The notes under the pieces were generated by a model. The model did not search any database and was not told where the DNA came from. It worked only from the letters and a program-made list of their open reading frames with translations. Below, piece after piece: positions 33,001 through 43,167 of a stretch of 48,786 bases of DNA. The translations under genes and the position numbers were made by a program. The DNA comes from Irineochytrium annulatum (lineage: Eukaryota > Chytridiomycota > Chytridiomycetes > Chytridiales > Chytridiaceae). Positions within the stretch are counted from its first letter, which is position 1, and every line of letters begins with the position of its first letter. The stretch is from positions 1 to 48,786 of the forward strand of contig JADGJL010000069.1 in assembly GCA_027600665.1 (NCBI GenBank), read 5' to 3'.

Positions 33001-35496
33001 CATGAGGTACAGGCGGATATCGCGGACCGCGAGCCAGAAGACGTCGTTCGGGAGGCGGGCGTCGAAGACGCTGAGGGCTCGGCCGTCGATGGCGTCTATC
33101 GTCACGAGCCACAGCAGCAGCGCGAGGTCGACGCTCACGTCCGTCGCGGGCGACGACGAGGAGGAATCGGTGGAGATGGAGGAGACTCCGAGGGACGCAC
33201 GGGACATCAGGCCGCCGACGCGGACTGTGTCGCTGCATCAGGACGCGACGACGAGGAGCGTGGCGGAGGAGTGGAAGGAGAAGCTGGCGCTTCTTCCGAG
33301 CTGCGGTGGGTTGTTCCTCTCGTTCTCGCCCGAGGACCCGGGGTGGACGATGGAGCAGAAGAAGGCTGCGCGGCGGAGGAGTATTAGGCTGCTTGCCGCC
33401 GGGCAGTGCGCGCCGCTCGAGGGGCCTGGCGCGAGGCGGGTGGGCAGCACGGCGAGGCGGAAGGCCGCGGTTGCTCCGGATTTTCACGCGATACAGGAGG
33501 AGGGCGGTGCTGGCGCGAGGAGGGTGAAGGGGTTGGAGGAGGAAGATGACGATGGCGTTGAGCATGCGTTCCAGGGGTTCGTGGTTGCGCCGCCGCGGGA
33601 TGAGTGGGGTGAGGAGGAGGGCCAGTGGACAAACTTGAGGAGGGGTTTCGCGCCAAGGCGGAAGAGGTCGAATCGGACATTGAGCTCGATAGGGAGCTCG
33701 CGGAGAGATGTGGAAAGCGACGATGGGGATGGCGGTATGCTTTTCAAGAGGGGTCCGAGGCCGAGCGTTGACTCGTCGTTGATTGATTCATACGCCGCCG
33801 TCGATGTCGTGGTTGAGGACGCGAAGGTAATCGCAGAGATGGAGGACGCGAAGGCGGCGATCATTGATGAGCGCATGGAGCGCGAGGAGGAGACGAGGCC
33901 GCTTTACCACCGCTTCCCGAGGCCACCAAGCATCGAGACGACGCCCAGGCGGCCGATCGACGCCGTCTCCGAGGCATCCGCGAGCGAGGAGAACGGTATG
34001 CGCACGACGCCGACGCTCGCGAACGCAGGGGCCAACACGCCGTCGACCGACACAGCTGGCGCCACGGCGGGCAGCCTTAACTCCGCCATATTCACACCCG
34101 TGGACGAGCGGCCCACGCATCTGGAGTGGATGCGTGGCGATTTGATCGGGAAGGGGTCGTACGGGAGGGTGTACTTTGGCGTGAACCTGACGACTAAGGA
34201 GGTCATGGCCGTCAAGCAGGTCGAGATGGTGCCCGTGCCGGAGAGGAGGGGTGGTGGGATGATGAGACAGCCCGTGGTGGGTGCGGCGGAGAGAGGTGGG
34301 GACCAAGTGAAAATGAGGCAAAAGATGGTGGATGCGTTGAGGATGGAGATTTTGCTGTTGCGAGATTTGGATCATCAGAATGTAGTGCAGTACCTTGGTG
34401 AGTTTGGCGTTGTGGTTTGATATTTCGCCTCAGGTGGATGATGCTGATGGTTTCCGTATGTAGGCTTCGATGTCGACGGCAACACCGTGAGCGTTTTTTT
34501 GCAGTACGTTGATGGCGGGTCCGTTGCATCAATGCTTTCCCGCTACGGTTGCTTTGAGGTCGAGCTCGTTCGTTCGCTCACGTGCCAAATACTCTCGGGC
34601 TTGGAATACCTTCACGAACGCTCTATCATCCATCGAGACATCAAGGGGGCCAACAGTGAGTTTTGTTTTGATTGCATCTATTACAGTCAAAAATCTGATA
34701 CAAGTTTGCGATGTAGTTCTCATTGACCACGAGGGCGTGGCAAAAATATCCGATTTCGGCATTTCGAAGAAGAACGAGACCAAGATGGCTTACCGTTACA
34801 ACTCGCGCATGTCGCTTCAGGGCTCGGTTTTCTGGATGGCGCCCGAGGTGATCAAGGCGAAAGGTTACTCGGCCAAAGTCGACATTTGGTCCCTGGGCTG
34901 CGTGACGCTCGAGATGTTCACTGGGAACCACCCTTGGAGGCAGCTTGACGAGCTCCAAACTATGTGGAGGCTGGGCAAGGAGAACGCACCGCCGATCCCG
35001 GAGAACTGCGTGACGAGCGACAGCGCGAGGGCTTTTCTGGCGAGATGCTTTACTATGTTAGTATTTATTTGAACCCTTGTTTCGCGTGCAAGTCATAAAT
35101 TAACTCGATTGCAATCTTAGCGAGCCGGAGGAAAGACCTGAGGCGCGCGAGCTTCTCTTCGACGCGTTCGCGGATGTGGACCCACGCGACTTTGACTTCC
35201 ATGCTTGTATGGAACGGATGGAGGCCTCGCGCGAGCCGGACGAGCTCAGCGACGAAGATAACAGCGATGAAGAGGATGAAGACGAGGATGACGAGGAGGT
35301 GGAGGAGGAGGCGCTGGCTAGCGAAGATGGCGCTGATGTTGGTATGGCGGAGGGGAAGGAGGGTGAGACGTTTCGCCCTTGGACGGATAAGGCGCTCTCG
35401 AGGGATATGGACGCGATGTCTGATGATGGCGGCGCTGGCGGGACTTTTATTCCAACTGTCACTGATTCCGGGGAGAGCATTGCGACGCAGGCTTGA
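30059..35496 (+). CDS. BCK1: BCK1/Mkh1-type MAP kinase kinase kinase
   Basis: Ser/Thr kinase expected to phosphorylate a MAPKK in the cell-wall-integrity cascade downstream of PKC (known for BCK1). Exons 30059-31010, 31075-32386, 32446-34397, 34464-34655, 34717-35056, 35121-35496; 1707 aa, all phases close. A long disordered N-terminus has (M)DKHG/MDHR/MDR repeats, a Glu/Lys/Ala coiled coil (KAEKAERRRHQHQLELEA), and a His-rich run. An RA/ubiquitin-like region characteristic of BCK1 homologues (KCVKVTCPGRQSHIVDVSRC) lies at about residues 690-765. The C-terminal kinase domain has LIGKGSYGRVY (about 1321), the ATP-binding Lys in MAVKQVE (about 1345), HRDIKGAN (1462-1464), DFG (about 1482) and WMAPEV. 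The order of features matches BCK1. The acidic tail after the kinase is longer than usual. Start Met 30059 is the first in frame; 30110 is possible. Confidence 0.95.
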
Positions 35497-36095
35497 CCAC
35501 CCCCCTTCTATTATCTTTATTATGTCGTGGGTTTATGTATTTAACCTACGTTGTTGTATTTATTTTCCTCGTGCGTGTTCTTCGTCTTTTGTGTTTCTAT
35601 CTGAACGATCTTCGACGACCTTTTTCATTACCGTATCAATGGTTTTTGTTTACCGGGCTGCCTCTAACGACGCCCAAGTAATTGATTTTCCGGCTCTTGT
35701 ATGGGAGTTTTTGCTGTTTTATTTTGAAGTACTTTTCGTTCGGTTCTTTTCACTTCTTATTATTTTGGATTATTTGGGGGCTAATATTACATCGGCTAAT
35801 TTGTGGTGAACCTGCGGCGCTCGACTACTAAACCCTGACTAAGTTTCGCATTAATATTCATTCGTTAACCAAGAAAAGTGCAGCGCACAAGCAGCAGTGC
35901 CCTCCCACTAATGGGGAGGTAAAGGGCATTTGGCTAAAGTTGAATAGCACGAGGAAGCAGCTAAGGAAAGTCAATTTTCAGTGCAGAATAAAGGTGCTCG
36001 AACATGAAAACTATCCAGTCTTGAAAACGTACTAGCTACCTTAATAGTCCCAGCCCTTATAAAAGAACAACCCAAGTTGCCAACACGTCACGCGC
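35497..36095. other. Convergent intergenic region, 599 bp
   Basis: 3' flanks of the kinase and of the KCTD gene. The first 300 bases are T-rich (kinase 3' UTR), and short hydrophobic ORFs there follow from that composition. No gene or repeat recognised. Confidence 0.4.
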
Positions 36096-37212
36096 TTATA
36101 AAATCTTAACACCTACAAAAACAACCCCAAAGCTCCTCGTCTCCACTAACCCGAACCCGCTCTCCCCTCTAACCTGTATCTCGCCCACCTCCACATCCAC
36201 ACCCTTGACCCCCGTCCTTTCCTTCAAGCACGCCCCCAACATTTTCCCGACACCATCTTGTCTCAGTAGCGCCAGGCTGGCTCCCTTGCTTTTCTCACCA
36301 TACCCATCATCCTCGTCGAGCTCCACATATTCCCGCACGGCCGTGGATGTCGCTTGGGTGCCAAAGAAGTGAATGCCGGGCTGGTTTTGGAAGACATAGG
36401 TGGGGCAAAGGATAACGGTGAGCGCGCGGGTGCCGAGGGCGGCGCGGCGGGATATTAGGGGTGCAAGGAGGGTGTCGGCTAGGAGGTAGAGGCGGGGGAG
36501 GGTGGCGTCGGTCGGATTGGAATAGGGTGGCGGATCATCCTACGAACCGGGATCGTTCAAACATTAGTGGGCACGGGAGCATGAAGGCGGCAAGAACCCA
36601 ACCGTTGAAGAGACAGTGTTTTGAATTTCAGATTCGGGTATGGAGAGGAGGTCATTGATCAGAAAGAGGGCGAGTTCCTGACTGACGTTTCGAGGGCACA
36701 TAACCCGTCCGTGGCGCAGGTAGTCGAGTACCACTGTTAGCCGAGAGTGAGGATTCAACAACGGCAGCGTAGCAGTAGTTGCATAGAACAACCCGCTCCT
36801 CATTACACGAGAAATCCTGTAAATCAACTCACCACCGAACGCCACGGGATTCACATCCAAAAACTGCACTGAAGCTGCTTTCTGCAGAGACATCGCCGCA
36901 CCGGTCGGCCCATGCCCGGTCCTGAATAGGTCCCCCCAGCCATCGATATCCGCGCCGTATCCAGCTCTTATAACCTGCGCAAGCTTGCTCCCGGGATACT
37001 TCACTATTTGGCCATTAGTCCCTCTCGCCTTAAAAGCAACACGCGGTTAGCAGCATACCAAGAACCTCATAAAGCGTCTCGCTCTCCATGTGCGTCCCGC
37101 CGACGTTCAGAGCCACGCGCTGTCTGGCAGCGAGCGGCGTCGGCTGGGATGCGGATCCTTTCTGGTGGCGGTCCATCTTGCTCGGGTGAGAATCCAATTT
37201 GCGGGAGAGCAT
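36096..37212 (-). CDS. KCTD-like BTB/POZ (T1) domain protein
   Basis: Exons (-): 37212-37059, 37003-36833, 36733-36603, 36539-36096; 299 aa, phases close. The T1/BTB fold is clear: RVALNVGGTHMESETLYEVL, KYPGSKLAQVI, FLDVNPVAFGVVLDYLRHG, CPRNVSQELALFLINDLLSI. KCTD proteins oligomerise through this domain and many bind cullin-3 to bring substrates to a ubiquitin ligase; others act without cullin. There is no channel segment, so this is not a potassium channel. A loop enriched in Gly/Asp (GYGADIDGWGDLFRTGHGP) between the first and second half is longer than typical. After the BTB come about 120 residues with ATLPRLYLLADTLL and a C-terminal beta-rich part that I do not recognise. Met 37212 is the first ATG of the open frame; Met 37176 is an alternative. 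Confidence 0.85.
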
Positions 37213-37655
37213 CCAGCGGGAGGGGAGGTGGAATGAGGCGGTGATGGCGATGGTGCAGCGGCACAGGCGACGAATCAGTCATTTTTGATGTCAAAGGTAA
37301 GTTAGATCAAGCGGACGGCGGATATGCGACGACGCGTTGGCTGCTCTCGTCGACGACAAGCTGTTCTGACTCACGTCGTGTCTGGGCGACCGACTCGCGC
37401 CGCGCAATCACGGCAGTAGCCAGGGTCGCCCGTGATCATAAAGCCACGGAGGTCCTGCCGTTTCGCGAGGCCGAAGCCAGGCAGTGGCGAGGAGGAAACG
37501 CGCACCCTTCGAGCTGGCAACGCTCCGAAGCGCCCTTTGATGCTTTGGGAATGTTATCAGAAGGTGTAGTTGTTATTCCGCGAGCGCCCTTCTCTTCGCA
37601 TTCTCGCGGGTTGTGTACACTTAAGTGTACACGGGACAGAACGGAGCTCTTCCTC
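37213..37655. other. Upstream region of KCTD gene with palindrome
   Basis: 443 bp between the KCTD start and the unresolved gene. Contains the 20-bp palindrome listed separately. A 76-codon minus-strand ORF at 37436-37666 overlaps it but shows no motif. Confidence 0.4.
37613..37632. promoter_or_regulatory. Perfect 20-bp palindrome
   Basis: GTGTACACTTAAGTGTACAC equals its own reverse complement; each half GTGTACAC is itself an 8-bp palindrome, centred on TTAA. Located about 400 bp upstream of the KCTD start and just downstream of the unresolved minus-strand gene. Suits a dimeric DNA-binding protein or a target site, but no binder can be named. Confidence 0.6.
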
Positions 37656-38215
37656 TCAACACCCAATGCAGCACGACGCAGCTCTACTGACGGTCCTCCT
37701 TGGCCAGCGCAACGTTGCAGGTTGGCGCTCCAATTGGTCGTAGACTACAACATCAACGTCAGCATGACCCTTCTCGACAAGGCGCCCGTGGTTTGCCATT
37801 AACGCGCTCTTCGGCTCGTCGCCGATCATTAGCCAGAACGCGGGCTCCTGCAGCGTCAGCGCGACAAGGGGATGTCGAAGAGGGTTCGACATCTCCGGCG
37901 AGATATGCGTGATGGACGACGGCATGGGGCAGGGCACATGCGTGTCGGCGCTTGTAAATGGGGCAGAGGGCCAGTACAGGTCCTGGACGGGCGATTAAGT
38001 TCGCATATGCGGTGCACCATAGCGCGAGGCCGAAGCTTGTGACCAGCTGTCCGTCAACCAACGCAGCGTCAACGGGGACGATTAAGACGACCTCCACGAA
38101 GAAAGACTAGACAACCTCGAGAGAGGACTACGACTTTGATAAGGAAAACGAGGACGACGAGCAATGCTGAGTTGGGGATAGACTTGGCCTGGTACCTCTG
38201 CTGTCTGGACAGGAA
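37656..38215 (-). CDS. Unresolved gene, possible membrane protein (fragmentary model)
   Basis: Three successive minus-strand segments show protein-like sequence in different frames. The first (38215 to about 38130) reads FLSRQQRYQAKSIPNSALLV followed by VLVFLIKV, a possible membrane helix. The second (about 38092-37990) reads EVVLIVPVDAALVDGQL. The third (37982-37656) reads DLYWPSAPFTSADTHVPC, ITHISPEMSNPLRHPLVALT and EPAFWLMIGDEPKSALMANH. Segments one and three can be joined in phase (AAA GTC to GAC CTG, acceptor CCAG), treating the second as intron. No start codon or complete model could be fixed, and I recognise no family. It may be a multi-exon gene with exons not found here, or a decayed one. 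Confidence 0.3.
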
Positions 38216-38583
38216 CTCTTAGTGCAGGAAGCATTGCAGCGTTTCGGATGCCCGCGAAAGATGAAGCCGACGGCTCGAAAAAACAGCCTTTCAAACGACG
38301 ACACTAAAAGCTAAGCTGATGAAATAAACACAGTTGTGCCCTTCTCGTTATCCTGCATTCTCTTTCTCTTTCCGAGGCCTTCGAGGAAAAGGACGTTTGG
38401 TGGGCTGCATGCTGCATGCAAGCGAACCCACCCAAAGTTTGACGCTTATCAGCCGAGCAGCTTTGCGAACGCTGTGGGCAGACGACGCCGTCCTGCTCCC
38501 GCACCTCATAGACATCCCCTCCCCAGCCCCCGGACTCCTCCAGACTCCCTCATCGTCATTTTCCGGTCCCTGGCTGCGCTACC

Positions 38584-41343
38584 ATGTCCCGTCACCAGCC
38601 TCATCACGCCCCGGCGGCGCCACCGGCCTACTCGCATTCCTCATACCAGCAGCTTGATGGCTCAGGCCCGAGACCCCGACGGAACTCGCAAACACCTGCG
38701 TCGCTGCCCGCGGCGCCCTCGTCGCCCCTTTCAGCGCTTTCCCTCAACAGCGGTAGCAACGGCTACACCCAGCACCCAGCCTCGTCGCCGGGATCCCCGA
38801 CCTCGCCCGGCATGGAGCGATCAGGCAGGAGATCGATGGACATTGGCAGACATCATCTCTCCTTTCTCTCTTCTCTCGGCGACCAGGCGGCGCAGCAGCA
38901 GGAACAAGCTTCGCCGGCCGCCTCGAGGCCGCTGAACCCCCTGCATCAGTACGCGGCGCTGGCGTCGTCGTCCTCTTCGCCGTCCACGCCCCGATCACGA
39001 TGGCAGCGTGAAGCCTTCGAGGGCGGCATGCAGAAGGTCGCGTCGTCGAAGAAGTTCGACGACGAGTTCCGGTTCGGGGACGGCGCCGGCGGGCAGGACG
39101 CCATCGGGTCCGACGGATTCGAAGGCGGGAAGCCCCATAGCCACGTCAGAATCATGCTCGTTCCCGTCGCGTCGAAAGCACAGGCGGAGTCCAGTCGGTC
39201 ACACTTCCGGAAGAAGGCCGTGTCATTCGTTGCCTTCCTGCTGCTCGCGGTTATCTCGACCGCGCTTCTCGTGAACTTCCCATGGTCAACGGTCGCGGAC
39301 TTGATCGCCGGCGAGCCTTTCTGGGAGGACGAGTACGTTTTTTCCTTCCTGTCGCCCCGTCCCTGGAGCTTACACGCGTTGTTTTGTTCATTTAGACCTA
39401 CCGTGGACCCCGCCTGGGCCTTGGAACGGGAACGGCTCCGCCTTCCATCGATTGTCGGGCCTCTCCCCGCAGCGGGACCGCTCGCTAAACCGGCCGCGTC
39501 GTGCGCACAGGAGGAGCCTCTGCCCCCCACGGCGAGCGCAGCACTCGACGCTGTCTGGCGGTCTCAGTACTCTGTCTCGAACGCGTCCTACCACACCGCC
39601 ATCGCGAACCGGCTTGCGGGCATGGTCAAAATAAACACGGTCGTCTATGACGATATGAAGAGCGAGGTCCCGCCCGCGCCGGAGCCGGATGACCCTAGGC
39701 GCGCCGGGCTGGTGACGATTAGATCGTACCTTATGGCCACGTACCCCCGAATGTGAGCTGTTTCTAAATTTACCGAGTGGGCACTGATGGATGCTCTTCA
39801 AAACAGTCACTCAGAGCTCAGCCTCGAAGTTGTGAATCGGTACGCTCTTCTGTACACCTGGCAGGGCTCCGACTCGTCCAAGAACCCGATCATGCTCGCC
39901 GGCCACCTAGACACTGTCCCTGTGCCGGAGGAGACGCTCGGCGGATGGACTTACCCGCCGTGGAGCGGGACGGTCGCGGATGGTTTTGTGTGGGGCCGCG
40001 GCGCGCACGACTGCAAGGCGCAATTGGTCGCTGTGTGAGTGGCGTTATTCCGCTTCCATTTTTGAGCTATGATTTGACCTACACAACTCTCAGCATGGAC
40101 GCGGTCGAGACGCTTCTGGCTCACGGCTTCCGCCCACGTCGCACCGTGATCATCGCCTTTGGCTTTGACGAGGAAATTTCTGGCCAAAACGGGGCCGGCG
40201 CCATGGCGTCTGTCCTCAAGTCCCGCGGCCACGCCCACCAAGGCATCTCCCTCATCATCGACGAAGGATCCGGCATCGACCTCCTTGGCGGCGCAACGTT
40301 TGCGCTCCCGTCTATTGCTGAGAAGGGCTACATGGACGTCCGATACACCGTCCGCGTCCCCGGCGGCCACAGCTCGATCCCGCCTGCTCACACGGGCATC
40401 GGGCTGGCGGCGAAAATCATTGACGCCTTGGAGGCGAACCCGGGCAAGATGAGCTTGCCGGATGACGCCCCGCTGATGGGGCAGCTAAGGTGTGAAGTTG
40501 CACATGGGACGGATGTGGACAAGCAGCTCAAGGGTGCGATGGAGAGGCTGGATGCGGCAGATGGCGGGGAGAAGGAGGATGAGGCTAGGAAGGAGCTAAT
40601 TAAGATCGCGGCGGCGAAGGGGGATGTCTTCAAAGCGCTCATGATGACGACCCAAGCCATTGATATCATCAAGGGCGGCGTCAAGGTGAGTCTTCCTTTT
40701 AATTTATTTCGTAGACTCAAGCCAACAATTAACGCCATGTTTCTTTAATCAGGTTAACGCTCTACCGGAGGTCGTCGAGACGATTGCCAACTATCGCATC
40801 GCCTCAGACTCATCCGTCTCCGCAACCGAGCGCCGATTGCTTCAGATCCTCCTCCCCCTCTCGGCCTCTCTCAACCTCACGCTCGTCCACCGCCCAGGCT
40901 CCGGCCAGACGCTCACGTACCCGCCGCCGACCGCCGCCCCGACGTTCGGCACTCTCGAGGTCGAGACGCTGCCCGGGTCCCTTGAACCATCGCCCCGGTC
41001 CGTCGTTGGCAACCATCAGTGGGCCCTTCTGGCTGGCACGATCCGGCATGCGCTGCAGAAGCAGGGTGAGACTCTTTACGTCAGCCCGGCGAGCCCGACA
41101 GGGAACACGGACACGAGGTAAGTTACTTTGAAGCAATTTCGCCGCTATACGTTGTATTTAAAGTTTGTGTTGTAAAGGTACTACCACGAGCTCAGCGCGA
41201 ACGTGTACCGCTTCTCGCCGCTGAGGCTGCAAAAGGACAACCACGTCCACACGGTCGACGAGCGCGTCAGGATTGATAGCATCGTCGAGAGCTCGGGCTT
41301 CTTTTTCGAGCTTATCCGGAATGCGGACGAGGCCGCGATATGA
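38584..41343 (+). CDS. CPS1: Carboxypeptidase S-like M20 metallopeptidase, type II membrane protein
   Basis: Zinc peptidase of the vacuolar Gly-X carboxypeptidase family, releasing C-terminal residues from peptides for nitrogen supply (known for yeast Cps1). Exons 38584-39332, 39396-39752, 39807-40034, 40094-40685, 40753-41117, 41178-41343; 818 aa, phases close. A cytosolic N-terminus of about 210 Ser/Pro-rich residues is much longer than in yeast; one helix at about 212-232 (FVAFLLLAVISTALLVNF) gives the type II topology. M20 motifs: GHLDTVPV with zinc His402 and catalytic Asp404, WGRGAHDCK with bridging Asp437, FDEEISG with catalytic Glu471 and zinc Glu472, IIDEGSG, and VPGGHSSIP in the lid domain. 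The C-terminal NTDTRYYHEL block supplies the last zinc ligand region. Met 38584 follows CTACC and is the first plausible start. Confidence 0.96.
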
Positions 41344-42044
41344 GTCGACTTTTTTTTTATAAATTTTTTTCCATTCGGTAGATTATATATTTGTCATTGC
41401 TATTGTTATGGTTGCAAGAGATGCCGTTCGGATTTCTGGCCAGCCGTGTACTCATCCCCTCTCTGCCTCTATCGTTGTATTCCTTCGACTTGCTCCCCTC
41501 TCTCCTCATCATTGTTATGTCGCTCGACTGCCTCTCCTACCCTCATGTGCCGAGAAGGATACGAAGCCGTCGGCTTCTAATTGCGAACAGTTTCCTCAAA
41601 GCGAAAAATAAAAGTGCAACGCTATTTAACCTCAAGTGTTATTAGTATGGTGTGAAAGGTCTGTCGCGGTTAACGGTTAGGCTGATACAGGAAACCGGCA
41701 ACAACAATGTACTTTCAATCTCCCCAGGAACATTTCTTGGCTAACATTGTGTTCTAACAGAACACGATGGAGCACGACGATTAAATTACTTTTTTAAGTG
41801 ACGAGTAGGATATTTATCGGCTAGCTTGCTAACCTCGATATGCACAAGTCTCCAACGCAACAAGGAAAAGAAAAGGCAAGCTAATTAATACCGTAATGCA
41901 GAGCTATGTGGAAGCAGTGAAAACGTGAGGGTATGTGGGTATGGTGGTTGTAGAGATAATGATCAAACTGGATTAAAGTAAACACGAGAATTCAAAACAG
42001 GTAAAACCAACATTCAAATCCATCAACGAGGTAACCATCCCATT
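41344..42044. other. Convergent intergenic region, 701 bp
   Basis: 3' flanks of carboxypeptidase S and of the secreted repeat protein. AATAAA at 41607 is a plausible poly(A) signal for the former. The 84-codon hydrophobic ORF at 41391-41645 is read as T-rich UTR rather than a gene. No repeat seen. Confidence 0.4.
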
Positions 42045-42651
42045 TCAGCACTTAATGCAACCCTTCGCGACCGGCTTCTCTTCGCCGCTGTAGTGCGGCG
42101 TCGCGACGGGCGTGGCGATCGGGGTGACATAGTGAGGGATGACGGAGACAATCAGCGGCGTCGCGACCGGGGTGGCCATTGGCGTGTACACGGGCCTGGA
42201 GTGTGGGTAGGCCGGGATGTATTCGGTGTAGTGGTAGGTGGGCGGGATGTACTCGACAGGAATGAAGCGCGGATCGCTAATGTACGCGGGCGTCTGCGTC
42301 GGCGTCGCGATAGGGACGTACAGCGGCGTCGCGACGGGTGCTACCTCGTGGTAGGTCGGCGTGGGCGCGACGCAGGGCTGGAAAAACAAGAATTTGGGTA
42401 TTAGACAGAGGCGCAGATGGGGTTGGAAGAAGGAGGAGGGTTACCTGAACGACGGTGACGGAAACGGTCACGGTGACGGTCGCGGCCGGAGCGACGGCGG
42501 CGGCGTAAGGGGTCGGGGTAGGGATGACGACGACCGGGGCCGCAGCGTACGCGGGCGTCGGGGTGGGGGTGTAGGCGGGCGTGTTGTAGACGACGTAAGG
42601 CTCGGCAATGGCGCTGGCGACGAGGCCGAGGAGAATGGCGATGGGGAGCAT
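42045..42651 (-). CDS. Secreted Ala-Thr-Pro repeat protein
   Basis: Exons (-): 42651-42445 and 42377-42045; 179 aa. The N-terminus MLPIAILLGLVASAIA is a good signal peptide with cleavage near AIA-EP. The mature part is Pro/Thr/Tyr-rich with no Lys until the end: TPTPTPAYA, VTVTVSVTVVQ, and repeated (I/V/M)ATPVATPL-type units, interleaved with Tyr-rich YIPPTYHYTEYIPAY. It ends KPVAKGCIKC, giving two Cys at the C-terminus besides PCVAP, so disulfide cross-linking is possible. Such composition suggests an extracellular wall or matrix protein, heavily O-glycosylated on Thr. A TATA-like TTTATTAAAGG lies about 85 bp upstream. I recognise no named family, and no GPI-signal hydrophobic tail is present. 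Confidence 0.8.
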
Positions 42652-43167
42652 GTTGGGTGGAAAGGAGTGGTCTTGGAGAGAAGGAGAAGAGGTGAGATGG
42701 TTGATATGGAGCGAGTTAGAGCGACACCCGGGCCTTTAATAAATGGGCGGCCGCCCCCATCCAGGAATACACCATCTGGCTGCTATTATTGGAACTCCGC
42801 TCGAGGTGGCGTCCGCGGGGCTTGTCCATTGTTTTGGACGGGAATACCAGTGTTTGTGAGTTGGAACTGGTTGATGGTCTAGGTGAAGTCTCGAAACCAG
42901 TACTTGGTTCTGAAATCATACGGATTTACAGTACAATCGGTTGTCAGAGGCCAATCCTGTTTTTTCAATCAATGAATGCTCTTTTCATTCTGTCCTTTTT
43001 TTCCTTTTTTTTTCTTTTTCATAAACGCCAGCCCTCGCTTTGTAAAGGCCGCTGCCCGCTTTTCATTGACGAAGATACGAAAATGGCAGTTTGGACGGTT
43101 AAAATGTGATTTATCCTGCATTTGAGCTTTTGTCTCTATCAAGACGGCTTGTCTTTTGTTTTCAAGC
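42652..43167. promoter_or_regulatory. Divergent promoter region, secreted repeat protein / F-box-ankyrin gene
   Basis: 516 bp between two divergent starts. Contains the TATA-like element TTTAATAAA (about 42735) for the minus-strand gene and a T-rich tract (about 42990-43020) on the plus-strand gene's side. Nothing else recognised. Confidence 0.4.

Noticed and set aside
35493..35809. Plus-strand ORFs after the BCK1-like kinase
   Set aside because: Hydrophobic readings of a T-rich 3' UTR without independent support.
41391..41645. 84-codon hydrophobic ORF after carboxypeptidase S
   Set aside because: T-rich 3' flank with a poly(A)-like AATAAA inside; no signal peptide or family match.
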